Program-made: the position numbers and the translations under genes
IMG/VR virus record: IMGVR_UViG_3300025647_000174
Span: 1 to 30,771 of that record
Direction: 5' to 3' (one strand)
Length of the DNA: 30,771 nt
Source of the DNA: a virus
Notes under the pieces: generated by a model
Seen by the model: only the letters and a program-made list of their open reading frames with translations
Told to the model about the DNA's origin: nothing
The model's database searches: none
Shown here: positions 6,615 through 13,668 of the stretch, piece by piece
How positions within the stretch are numbered: the first letter of the stretch is position 1
How the letters are laid out: each line of letters opens with the position of its first letter

Positions 6615-6617
6615 ATT
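6603..6617 (+). promoter_or_regulatory. SD plus AUU start for the adaptor gene
   Basis: AAGGTGG at 6603-6609 lies inside the end of the endonuclease gene, five bases before ATT at 6615-6617. The ATT directly follows the endonuclease TAA (6612-6614) and is in the same frame. No ATG, GTG, TTG or CTG occurs in frame until ATG 6789. The SD and the lack of alternatives support initiation at AUU, a rare start codon known in E. coli infC. Confidence 0.6.
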
Positions 6618-7310
6618 ACATATCAGGAACTTTTAGCCTCAATTCAGTCGTATACGGAAAACGTCTTTCCGGACGTTACGCTTTCTGACGGCTCAACCGA
6701 GACTACGGCTGAGCAGATCAATCGGTTTATTCAACAGGCTGAACAGCGGATCTATAACTCGATCCAATTCCCATCAATTCGCAAAAACATGACCGGGAAT
6801 GTGCAGTCAGGGAATAAGTATTTAAAAGCCCCTGATGATTTTTTGGCTGTGTATTCACTGGCTGTTATTGATGGTAGCGGTAATTATGAGTACCTGCTAA
6901 ACAAGGATGTGAACTTCATCCGTGCGGCGTATCCAAGTCCAACAGACACCGGGATTCCTCGATACTACGGATTGTTCGGTCCTGCAATTTCTGGTGCTGC
7001 TATCACTAACGAGTTGACGTTTTTGCTTGGGCCAACGCCGAATACGGACTACACCGTAGAGCTTCATTTCTATTATTACCCAGAGTCGATTACCACGGCA
7101 AACACAACGTGGCTGGGTGATAACTTCGATACGGTTCTGTTGTACGGGTCGCTTGTTGAGGCTTACACCTTTATGAAGGGTGAGCCAGATATGCTGGCTT
7201 TGTACGACGGTAAGTATAAAGAGGCGCTGGCATTAGCTAAACGACTTGGGGATGGCATGGAGCGTCAAGACGCTTACCGTTCTGGACAGTATAGGCAGGC
7301 GGTGGTTTAA
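6615..7310 (+). CDS. second head-tail adaptor-like protein, apparent AUU start
   Basis: Read from ATT 6615 this is 231 residues. The N-terminal part (TYQELLASIQSYTENVFPDV, then EQINRFIQQAEQRIYNSIQF) forms the amphipathic helices expected of a neck adaptor and flows without a stop into the rest (LLNKDVNFIRAAYPSP, LHFYYYPESI, FDTVLLYGSLVEAYTFMKG). Starting at the first ATG (6789) would remove 58 residues, including two helices. The protein resembles podovirus adaptor or completion proteins between portal and tail. The lost ATG is explained by the endonuclease gene placed just upstream. If AUU works poorly, this gene would be weakly expressed. Family assignment is by pattern. Confidence 0.7.
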   Translation: MTYQELLASIQSYTENVFPDVTLSDGSTETTAEQINRFIQQAEQRIYNSIQFPSIRKNMTGNVQSGNKYLKAPDDFLAVYSLAVIDGSGNYEYLLNKDVNFIRAAYPSPTDTGIPRYYGLFGPAISGAAITNELTFLLGPTPNTDYTVELHFYYYPESITTANTTWLGDNFDTVLLYGSLVEAYTFMKGEPDMLALYDGKYKEALALAKRLGDGMERQDAYRSGQYRQAVV

Positions 7311-7757
7311 ATGGCGCTCCAACAAACAGTTACCACGAGCTTTAAGGTTGAGATCCTCCAAGCTGTGCATAATTTTGGCCCGACTTCTGCGGATACTTTT
7401 AAGATTGCCCTTTATACAGGGGACTCTTCGATTGGTCCAAGCACTACGGCGTACACAACTTCAAACGAAGTTACCGGGGCAGGATACACCGCTGGCGGCG
7501 TCACGCTGACAATTAGCCAGACCCCAACCTCGGGCGATAATTCACAGCAAGTGCCTACAGCATACGTGTCATTTGCCTCTGCGGTTTGGGCTGGAGCGAC
7601 ATTTACGGCACGTGGGGCGCTCATTTATAACAGCACCAAGGGAAACAAATCGGTAGCTGTTTTAAATTTTGGCTCAGATAAAACGGTTAGCGGGCAGACA
7701 TTTACTGTTACGTTCCCGACGGCTACAGCTAATGACGCTGTGGTAAGAATTTCGTAA
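7311..7757 (+). CDS. beta-rich tail/virion protein (paralogue of the 7972 gene)
   Basis: A 148-residue protein with a short helical N-terminus (TSFKVEILQAVHNF), then DTFKIALYTG and TAYTTSNEVTGAGYTAGGVT, and a beta-rich C-terminal half ending in NDAVVRIS. These landmarks recur in the same order in the gene at 7972. It begins directly after the adaptor stop. It is probably a tail or fibre-base component made in a duplicated pair. No specific function is known to me. There is no membrane segment or signal. Confidence 0.65.
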   Translation: MALQQTVTTSFKVEILQAVHNFGPTSADTFKIALYTGDSSIGPSTTAYTTSNEVTGAGYTAGGVTLTISQTPTSGDNSQQVPTAYVSFASAVWAGATFTARGALIYNSTKGNKSVAVLNFGSDKTVSGQTFTVTFPTATANDAVVRIS

Positions 7758-7766
7758 GGGGTTGCA

Positions 7767-7961
7767 ATGGCATTAGTTACAACAACCAAAGGCGAAATGG
7801 ACGAAGCGTTGCTTGAGAAACGTGAAGGGTCCGTTGATAATGCTAATGAAACTGCGGCTTGGGTGGAGTATTGGCTTAATGGGGAGCTAGTCCATCGCTC
7901 AGTTCACGTTACATTGAAGAAATCCGTAACATTGTCTGCGGAAGCAGCATCTATCGTTTAA
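7767..7961 (+). CDS. 64-aa protein between the duplicated tail genes
   Basis: A small acidic protein with a helical N-terminal half (GEMDEALLEKREGSVDNANE) and a beta half (AAWVEYWLNGELVHRSVHVT). It has a correct start (ATG with GGGG upstream at 7757-7760). It lies between two paralogous tail genes, so it may be an accessory subunit or chaperone of their product. I do not recognise a family. It reads as a real gene because it fits the tight gene packing on both sides. Confidence 0.55.
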   Translation: MALVTTTKGEMDEALLEKREGSVDNANETAAWVEYWLNGELVHRSVHVTLKKSVTLSAEAASIV

Positions 7962-7971
7962 GGAGCCAAAC

Positions 7972-8430
7972 ATGGCGAATACTCAAGCAATGTGCACCTC
8001 GTTCATGGAACAACTCATGACGGCTACGCACGACTTCACAACAGGTACTGGGGATACGTTCAAAGCAGCCCTGTACGAAACAACTGCGACGTATAACGCA
8101 TCCACTACTGCATACTCCAGTACTGGTGAGGTTTCTGGCACCAACTATTCTGCTGGTGGTGTAACGGTGACTAACGGGACATCTCCGGCATCGACCAACA
8201 CTTCGGCAACCGCTGGTGTGGCGTATTGGACCCCGTCAGCATCAATCACGTACACCAATGTCACGTTGACTACACCGTTTGATGCTGTGTTGATTTATAA
8301 CTCGTCGAAGTCAGATAAGTCAGTCAGCGTGCATACGTTTGGTTCGCAGACCGTGACAGCGGGTACGTTTACCCTGACGATGCCGACTAACGATACGTCG
8401 AACGCTCTGTTGCGCTTGGCTACAACCTGA
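7972..8430 (+). CDS. beta-rich tail/virion protein (paralogue of the 7311 gene)
   Basis: A 152-residue protein sharing TSF at the start, DTFKAALYET, STTAYSSTGEVSGTNYSAGG and the C-terminal order LIYNSSKSDKSVSVHTFGS with the 7311 gene. Both are Thr/Ser-rich with beta strands. AAGGAG at 7961-7966 is a strong SD. The duplication, separated by one 64-residue gene, suggests two variants of a tail subunit used side by side. The exact place in the tail is unknown. Confidence 0.65.
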   Translation: MANTQAMCTSFMEQLMTATHDFTTGTGDTFKAALYETTATYNASTTAYSSTGEVSGTNYSAGGVTVTNGTSPASTNTSATAGVAYWTPSASITYTNVTLTTPFDAVLIYNSSKSDKSVSVHTFGSQTVTAGTFTLTMPTNDTSNALLRLATT

Positions 8431-8460
8431 TAAGGGCGGCGGTATAACCGCCGTGTAGCC
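8431..8460 (+). promoter_or_regulatory. hairpin that would shorten the SD-start distance
   Basis: TAAGGG at 8431-8436 is a good SD but lies 24 bases before ATG 8461. Between them is a perfect 7-base-pair hairpin, 8437-8443 with 8447-8453 and a 3-base loop. Folding it leaves only 7 bases (8454-8460) between SD and ATG, an ideal distance. There is no U-tract, so it is not a terminator. T4 gene 25 is a known case of this kind. Confidence 0.6.
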
Positions 8461-9453
8461 ATGACATTTGGAATCGCCCCATTCTCAGGAGCGCCATTCT
8501 CCTCGCTTGCGGGGCAGACGATTGTTGTCGCGCTTTCTGGTGTTTCCGCATCTGGTGCGGTTGGGACTGTTGCTGCTAATCCGCAAATTGCGGTTACCGG
8601 TGTTCAGGCTTCGGGGGCAATTGGTTCTGTTGTTGTAGCACAATCCGCCACGCTTACGGGGGCCGTAGCTAGCGGCCAGACTGGTTCTGTTAATACCGCA
8701 CAGACTGCGGCACTCACAGGGGTTGTAGCGTCAGGAGTTGTTGGTACCGCGACTGCGACTGCGGCGACGGCGATTTCTGGGGTTAGCACTACGGGTGCGG
8801 TTGGCAGCGTTGTCTTTAATAAGATTGGCGAAGCCACCGGGGTCCAAGCCATAGGCTCTGTTGGGTCTGTGGGTATGGGTGAACGTACTGTCGCCCTAAC
8901 CGGAGTATCAGCAAGCGGTACTGTTGGGGACGTTACTGAGACTAACAGCCCGACTGAAGACGGTGTAATTGCCTACGGCTCTGTAGGATCGGTATCAACG
9001 GATCGACAGGTTGCGCTAACCGGGGTCTCGGCATCGGGTGCGGTTGGAACAGTTGAGTTTGCGTATGCGGCGTTTTTGACTGGGGTAACGGCCTCTGGTG
9101 AGACAGGGACCGTACTGGCAGCGCCGATTGGGGTTGGAGTTTCCGCAGGCGGTGAGACTGGCAATCTTGGCTCTGAGCGGGTTGTTGCGTTAACTGGAGT
9201 TTCGGCTACAGGTGCGACAGGGATTGCAACTCCTGTTGTTGGTCCGGTAGAAGATAGCGTCGTTGCTTACGGCTATGTTGGGTCAGTCGGTTCCTCAAGA
9301 ACCGTGGCGCTTAGCGGCGTTTCTGCTCAAGGTCAGGCGGGTACGTTTAATCGCTTTTACTGGACGGTAATTGATGACAGCCAAACTCCAGACTGGCAGA
9401 ATGTGGATAATTCACAAACTCCAGATTGGATTGACGTAGAAATGACTGTGTAA
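8461..9453 (+). CDS. repeat-built tail fibre protein (about 14 short repeats)
   Basis: A 330-residue protein made of roughly 20-residue units with the core ALTGVSASGxxGTV. I count about 14, some diverged to GVIAYGSVGSV. A larger repeat of 98 residues is visible: the block starting ERTVALTGVSASG (residue 141) is echoed by ERVVALTGVSATG (residue 239). The C-terminus has a doubled SQTPDWxxV motif (DDSQTPDWQNVDNSQTPDW). Regular short Gly/Val/Thr repeats suggest a beta-solenoid or a fibrous shaft. It is probably a tail-fibre or spike shaft whose length may change by repeat gain and loss. Initiation likely uses the upstream hairpin. Confidence 0.7.
   Translation: MTFGIAPFSGAPFSSLAGQTIVVALSGVSASGAVGTVAANPQIAVTGVQASGAIGSVVVAQSATLTGAVASGQTGSVNTAQTAALTGVVASGVVGTATATAATAISGVSTTGAVGSVVFNKIGEATGVQAIGSVGSVGMGERTVALTGVSASGTVGDVTETNSPTEDGVIAYGSVGSVSTDRQVALTGVSASGAVGTVEFAYAAFLTGVTASGETGTVLAAPIGVGVSAGGETGNLGSERVVALTGVSATGATGIATPVVGPVEDSVVAYGYVGSVGSSRTVALSGVSAQGQAGTFNRFYWTVIDDSQTPDWQNVDNSQTPDWIDVEMTV
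8881..9342 (+). repeat. 98-codon super-repeat within the fibre gene
   Basis: The first copy starts at 8881 (GAACGTACTG) and the second at 9175, 294 bases (98 codons) apart. Protein order is matched in both: an E-R-(T/V)-V-ALTGVSA unit, then an ED-(G/S)-V-(I/V)-AYG unit, then ALTGVSA or ALSGVSA. The second copy is cut short by the C-terminal domain. DNA identity is modest, so the duplication is old. Confidence 0.6.
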
Positions 9454-9462
9454 GGAAGAAAC

Positions 9463-9924
9463 ATGGCACTTGTTGTAGCGGATCGCGTAAAGGAAACGAC
9501 CACAACGGCTGGTACGGGGACCGTTACGCTGCTCGGCGCAGCAACGGGCTATCAGTCATTTTCTGCTGTTGGTGACGGCAATACCACTTATTACACCATA
9601 GCTGAGCAGACTGGCGCGGATTGGGAAGTCGGGATTGGTACTTATACCGCGTCGGGGACCACGCTTTCAAGAGATACGGTTTTAGCCTCCAGCAATTCTG
9701 GCAGCTTGGTCAATTTTGGATCGGGCGATAAAGACGTATTTGTATCTTACCCTGCGGAGTATGCGTCTTTTGCGGCTGCTGGAGCTGTTGTAGAAAACTA
9801 CACGTTGTTCACGGGTACATATACAATGACGACAGGGAAGAATGGCTTTAGTGTAGGGCCAATAACTATAGCCTCTGGGTCGTCATTTACAGTTCCAAGC
9901 GGGCAACGCTGGCTGGTTGTGTAA
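9463..9924 (+). CDS. tail-fibre protein with a C-terminal NGFSVGP module
   Basis: A 153-residue protein opening MALVVADRVKETTTTAGTGT, followed by GYQSFSAVGDGNTTYYTIAE and GTYTASGTTLSRDTVLASSN. I know this series from fibre-type proteins of environmental phages. Its last 33 residues (YTMTTGKNGFSVGPITIASG, then FTVPSGQRWLVV) are a module also found at the end of the next gene. AAGGA at 9453-9457 is the SD. It is probably a distal fibre or fibre-adaptor piece; the shared end could be a trimer cap or docking site. Confidence 0.66.
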   Translation: MALVVADRVKETTTTAGTGTVTLLGAATGYQSFSAVGDGNTTYYTIAEQTGADWEVGIGTYTASGTTLSRDTVLASSNSGSLVNFGSGDKDVFVSYPAEYASFAAAGAVVENYTLFTGTYTMTTGKNGFSVGPITIASGSSFTVPSGQRWLVV

Positions 9925-9934
9925 AGGATAGAAC

Positions 9935-10771
9935 ATGGCGGTAACTAATTTCTCTCCCCTCCTTGGTTTGGCGCTCCCCACAACGGGGGATTTGTCTGGA
10001 ACATGGGGAGTCGTAGTCAATGACTCAATTACGCAACTTCTGGATTCGGCGGTTGCGGGTACCACCGTTCTGTCCAGTGACGCAGACGTTACGCTAAGCA
10101 CCACTAATGGGGCGGCGAATCAGGCACGCAACGCGGTCATCCGTTGGACAGCCACGGGTTCAGTGACCCGGTACATTACAGCGCCTGCGCAATCAAAAGC
10201 CTACGTAGTTATTAATGCTACTGGGGGGTCACAGTCAATCGTAATCCGTGGGGCTGGCCCGACAGCCGGGGTAACTATTTTGGCGGGGCGTAAAGCGCTT
10301 GTCGCATGGAACGGCTCTGATTTTGTTGAAATTGCGGGCGGGAAGGTTGACCTGACAACTGATGTAACCGGGGTACTTCCAGTAGCTAATGGAGGAACTA
10401 ATTTTTCCAGTTACACCACAGGCGACATTGTTTATGCTTCTGGCGCAACCGCGCTAACAAAACGAAATATTGGTTCCACTGGGCAGGTTCTTACGGTAGC
10501 AGGCGGGGTGCCTACATGGGCAACTCCGGCTTCTGGTCTTCCCAGTCAATCTGGAAACGCTGGTAAATGGTTAACCACTGACGGTACAAACGCAAGCTGG
10601 GCTACGCTGCTTATTCCCGGTGGTGGCGGATCTATTTCTATTAATTACACGACTGTATCTTCAAGCTACACCGTAGCTTCAGGCACAAACGGTTTTTCGG
10701 TTGGCCCCATGACCATCGCTAATGGGGTGACTGTTACAGTATCTTCCGGCCAACGCTGGGTTGTGATTTAA
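9935..10771 (+). CDS. tail fibre protein sharing the C-terminal NGFSVGP module
   Basis: A 278-residue protein. The N-terminus has FSPLLGLALPTTGDLSGTWG, typical of fibre proteins as I know them. The centre contains LPVANGGTNFSSYTTGDIVY and ALTKRNIGSTGQVLTVAGG, a fibre linker type often seen before receptor-binding ends. The last 33 residues repeat the module of the upstream gene (TNGFSVGPMTIANGVTVTVS, then SGQRWVVI). Different bodies carrying the same end suggests module exchange between fibres. It has no catalytic motif. Likely receptor recognition or fibre assembly. Confidence 0.72.
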   Translation: MAVTNFSPLLGLALPTTGDLSGTWGVVVNDSITQLLDSAVAGTTVLSSDADVTLSTTNGAANQARNAVIRWTATGSVTRYITAPAQSKAYVVINATGGSQSIVIRGAGPTAGVTILAGRKALVAWNGSDFVEIAGGKVDLTTDVTGVLPVANGGTNFSSYTTGDIVYASGATALTKRNIGSTGQVLTVAGGVPTWATPASGLPSQSGNAGKWLTTDGTNASWATLLIPGGGGSISINYTTVSSSYTVASGTNGFSVGPMTIANGVTVTVSSGQRWVVI

Positions 10772-10780
10772 GGGGCAAAC

Positions 10781-11233
10781 ATGAGTTCAATCGCAGCAGG
10801 GACCACAACCGGAACCGCGCTTGTCAGCACAGGAAATACTGCTGGCAATTTGGTGTTTCAGACTAACGGTGCAACGACGGCGCTGACTCTGGGGGCAGAT
10901 CAAACCGCAACCTATGCGGCGGGTGTTATTGAGAAGAAGGTGGCAATCGCCGCTTCAGCCATTGATCTGGCGCTAGGCAATTACTTCACCAAGACCATCT
11001 CAGGTACGACAACCTTCACAGTCAGCAATGTGGCATCCAGCGGAGCGGTTAGTGCGTTTGTGCTTGACCTAACCAACGGTGGATCAGCGACGGTGAATTG
11101 GTTCTCAGGCGTAACGTGGAATGCTGCTACACCTCCGACTCTGACAGCTTCAGGCAGGGATGTGCTGGCGTTCTTTACTTATGATGGCGGCACGACTTGG
11201 AATGCGTTCGTGCTTGGACAGGGGATGGCGTAA
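10781..11233 (+). CDS. short tail-fibre protein (paralogue of the 14925 gene)
   Basis: A 150-residue Thr/Ala/Gly-rich beta protein. The N-terminus (GNLVFQTNGATTALTLGADQ) and the C-terminal half (FVLDLTNGGSATVNWFSGVT, then PPTLTASGRDVLAFFTYDGG) match, in the same order, the protein at 14925 (SLTLTNGASYAVTWPTMTW, PTLTAKDVIVFW). The two are diverged duplicates. AAGGGG at 10770-10775 is the SD. Its stop overlaps the next ATG (TAATG). It is probably a fibre tip or fibre-fibre adaptor; specific receptor unknown. Confidence 0.65.
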   Translation: MSSIAAGTTTGTALVSTGNTAGNLVFQTNGATTALTLGADQTATYAAGVIEKKVAIAASAIDLALGNYFTKTISGTTTFTVSNVASSGAVSAFVLDLTNGGSATVNWFSGVTWNAATPPTLTASGRDVLAFFTYDGGTTWNAFVLGQGMA

Positions 11234-13152
11234 TGTCAGTCCGTGATGTAGTTCAAGCAGCAGCCGGTGCGTTGGGTGGGGCAACGTACATCGAGGACGT
11301 ATTCAGCACTTGGCTCTACACCGGCAATGGCTCCACGCAGACGATCACCAACGGGATTGATCTGGCTGGTGAGGGTGGGTTGGTTTGGACAAAGAGAAGA
11401 CCAACGGTCCAAAACCATCTTTTATTTGACACCGCACGGGGCGTGGGGAACAGACTTAATAGCAACACCACTAACGCAAATGAATTTAGCTCATTTACGC
11501 TTACATCATTTAATAACAACGGCTTTTCTTTAGGTTTTAGTGCTGACACAAACGCTAACAACAGTACTTTCGCCTCATGGACATTCCGCAAGGCAGAGAA
11601 GTTCTTTGATGTGGTGACGTGGAGCGGTAATGGTTCAGGTGCAAGAAACATCCCGCATAACTTGGGGTCAACACCGGGTTTCTACACAACAAAAATAACA
11701 AACGTAGCTTCTAACTGGCATTCATGGCATCGCAGTCTGTCCAGTGGATACGGAATCCTTCTTAACTCTACTAATGCTGCGTCAACCAGCACGGATGTTG
11801 CTGGGGCAACTGAGACATACATTAGCGTAACAAGTTCTTTGAATATTAACGGTGAAAATTACGTCGCCTACATCTTCGCCCACGACGCTGGTGGCTTTGG
11901 TGATGATGGGTCGGAGAATGTGATTTCGTGTGGATCGTTTACGACTGATGGCTCCGGTAACGCTACGGTGAGCCTTGGATATGAGCCTCAGTACGTCATG
12001 TACAAGCGTTCAGACGGTACTGGAAGTTGGCTGATGTTTGACAACATGCGTGGCATGACCGTTAACACCACGAACGGTGATGCAATTTTGTTTGCAAACT
12101 TAAGTGACGCTGAATCAACGGTGGATTGGATTCAACCAACAGCCACTGGATTCAATCCATACAACATTGCTTGGAACGCCACCTACATCTACATCGCCAT
12201 TCGCCGTGGCCCGATGAAGACTCCGGAGAGTGGGACGGAGGTGTTTAGTCCAAATACTATTGGCGCTGTAAGTGTAGGAACTCCCGTGACAACAGGTTTT
12301 CCTGTTGATCTTCAAATTCCAACTTGGCGCGGTGGCGTAAGTGGTCATTATGTATATGATCGCTTGCGTGGAGTTTCTTCTTCTACAACAGAAGGCGCCA
12401 AATCTTTGCAAACCCAATCAACTAGTGCGGAAGCAACGGTTTCTACCGCCACAAGGATGTGGGGAAATACCGGGTTTCAAGTAGATACAAGCTGGTCAAA
12501 TTCAGTATCAATTTTCTGGAACTTCCGCCGCGCCCCCGGCTTCTTTGATGAGGTTTGCTATACGGGAAATTCTGTTGCCGGAACAACCGTGGCGCATAAC
12601 TTGGCAGTAGTGCCTGAGTTAATGATTGTGAAGAGCAGGAGCCAAGCTGGTAGTGTTTGGGCTGTTTATACGGCTCCTACTGGCGCAACAAAATATATGC
12701 GATTAGAAAATACAATGGCGGCAGGAACAGCAACAAGTTTTTGGAATAATACATCTCCAACAGCGTCTGTTTTTACATTAGGGACGCAAAGCGATGTAAA
12801 TAATTCAGGATCAACTTTTGTTGCATACCTCTTCGCCACCTGCCCCGGCGTGAGCAAGGTTGGCTCTTACACAGGCACAGCAGCAACCCAACAGATCAAT
12901 TGTGGCTTCACAGGTGGCGCAAGGTTCGTTTTGATCAAACGCACCGACAGCACTGGTGACTGGTATGTGTGGGACAGCGCCCGTGGCATCGTGGCTGGCA
13001 ACGACCCGTACCTGCTGCTTAATAGCACAGCGGCCGAAGTGACCAGCACCGACTACGTTGACACCTACTCTGCTGGCTTTGAAATCAGCAGCACCGCCCC
13101 GGCAGCGATCAATGCTAACGGCGGGACATTCATCTTCTTGGCAATAGCTTGA
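11233..13152 (+). CDS. large tail fibre protein, probably DUF7483-like
   Basis: A 639-residue protein. ATG 11233 overlaps the previous stop (TAATG) and has AGGGG upstream, so it was preferred over an in-frame ATG at 11197. Similar blocks recur: GGLVWTKRRPTVQNHLLFDT and VLIKRTDSTGDWYVWDSARG; FFDVVTWSGNGSGARNIPHN and FFDEVCYTGNSVAGTTVAHN; and YIFAHDAGGFGDD. These blocks fit a receptor-binding fibre built of repeated beta domains. I recall this pattern as DUF7483, but I cannot confirm it. It is followed by a tail-assembly chaperone, its likely partner in folding. Confidence 0.72.
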   Translation: MSVRDVVQAAAGALGGATYIEDVFSTWLYTGNGSTQTITNGIDLAGEGGLVWTKRRPTVQNHLLFDTARGVGNRLNSNTTNANEFSSFTLTSFNNNGFSLGFSADTNANNSTFASWTFRKAEKFFDVVTWSGNGSGARNIPHNLGSTPGFYTTKITNVASNWHSWHRSLSSGYGILLNSTNAASTSTDVAGATETYISVTSSLNINGENYVAYIFAHDAGGFGDDGSENVISCGSFTTDGSGNATVSLGYEPQYVMYKRSDGTGSWLMFDNMRGMTVNTTNGDAILFANLSDAESTVDWIQPTATGFNPYNIAWNATYIYIAIRRGPMKTPESGTEVFSPNTIGAVSVGTPVTTGFPVDLQIPTWRGGVSGHYVYDRLRGVSSSTTEGAKSLQTQSTSAEATVSTATRMWGNTGFQVDTSWSNSVSIFWNFRRAPGFFDEVCYTGNSVAGTTVAHNLAVVPELMIVKSRSQAGSVWAVYTAPTGATKYMRLENTMAAGTATSFWNNTSPTASVFTLGTQSDVNNSGSTFVAYLFATCPGVSKVGSYTGTAATQQINCGFTGGARFVLIKRTDSTGDWYVWDSARGIVAGNDPYLLLNSTAAEVTSTDYVDTYSAGFEISSTAPAAINANGGTFIFLAIA

Positions 13153-13161
13153 GGTTAAAAA

Positions 13162-13665
13162 ATGAACTATCGCATCCGATCAAGCGGAGACATCAAATCT
13201 CAAGGTGAGATCCGCAAGATGCACCCCAACACATCGCTGCCTCGTGTTTGGGATGAGTCAATTTGTGAAGCTCTAGGGATTGATGTGATCTTTGAGGGTC
13301 CGCAAGCCACTGGCGGGGATCAGTATCAGTACAGCCAATCTGCCGGGGTCGAAGAGATCAATGGCAAGTGGTACACCAAGTATGTGCTTGGGCCAATTTT
13401 CACAGACCGCCCTGCAACGGACACTGAGCCAGCAATGACTGCGGCGCAGCAGGAAGCCGCGTACAAAGCTCAGAAAGACGCAGAGCAAGCCAAGAGTGTT
13501 CGTGCTGATCGGGATGCAAAACTCGCCGCATCAGACTGGACGCAGGGCAAGGACATCGCAGAAAATATCAGCAGCGTGTGGGCAACATACCGTCAAGCTC
13601 TTAGGGACGTTCCTGCACAGGCAGGATTCCCTTGGAATGTGACTTGGCCCACCCAACCGGAGTAA
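13162..13665 (+). CDS. tail-fibre assembly chaperone-like protein
   Basis: A 167-residue protein. The N-terminal part ends in NGKWYTKYVLGPIFTD, followed by an Ala/Lys/Glu helical linker (AAQQEAAYKAQKDAEQAKSV). The C-terminal domain has RADRDAKLAASDWTQ and WATYRQALRDVPAQAGFPWN, the signature of the phage tail assembly chaperone family (Phage_tail_APC type). It follows the large fibre gene and presumably helps that fibre fold or trimerise. A second copy lies at 16778. AGG-TT at 13152-13156 gives a modest SD. Confidence 0.82.
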   Translation: MNYRIRSSGDIKSQGEIRKMHPNTSLPRVWDESICEALGIDVIFEGPQATGGDQYQYSQSAGVEEINGKWYTKYVLGPIFTDRPATDTEPAMTAAQQEAAYKAQKDAEQAKSVRADRDAKLAASDWTQGKDIAENISSVWATYRQALRDVPAQAGFPWNVTWPTQPE

Positions 13666-13668
13666 GAA

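Larger units (their letters stand above)
5785..6617 (+). mobile_element. homing endonuclease gene insertion at an adaptor start codon (inferred limits)
   Basis: The proposed ancestral junction is TGATG (5780-5784) joined directly to ACATATCAG (6618 onward), which would give a protein starting M-T-Y-Q-E-L-L. Between them sit about 833 bases, almost all endonuclease coding sequence. There is no room for a group I intron core, so this would be a free-standing homing gene. The same TGATG stop/start style is used at 17649-17653 and 18901-18905. The limits are inferred by reading the two flanks, not by comparison with an empty site. Confidence 0.6.

Noticed and set aside
5785-6617. Group I intron hosting the endonuclease
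   Set aside because: Almost the whole insertion is endonuclease coding sequence; there is no room for the catalytic RNA core, and splicing is not needed to explain the flanks.
6789-7310. Adaptor gene starting at the first ATG (6789)
   Set aside because: The in-frame sequence from 6615 to 6788 has no stop, codes for coherent helices (INRFIQQAEQRIYNSIQF) and has a strong SD upstream at 6603; the ATG at 6789 has no convincing SD.
8437-8453. Intrinsic terminator
   Set aside because: The hairpin is perfect but is followed by TGTAGCC, not a U-tract.
11197-11232. Upstream in-frame starts at 11197, 15284, 2239 and 14670
   Set aside because: Each lies inside the preceding gene in another frame; the chosen starts sit at stop/start overlaps or have better SD spacing.
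11233-13152. Diversity-generating retroelement target in the large fibre
   Set aside because: No reverse transcriptase or template repeat is visible in the window; the recurring blocks are diverged internal domains.
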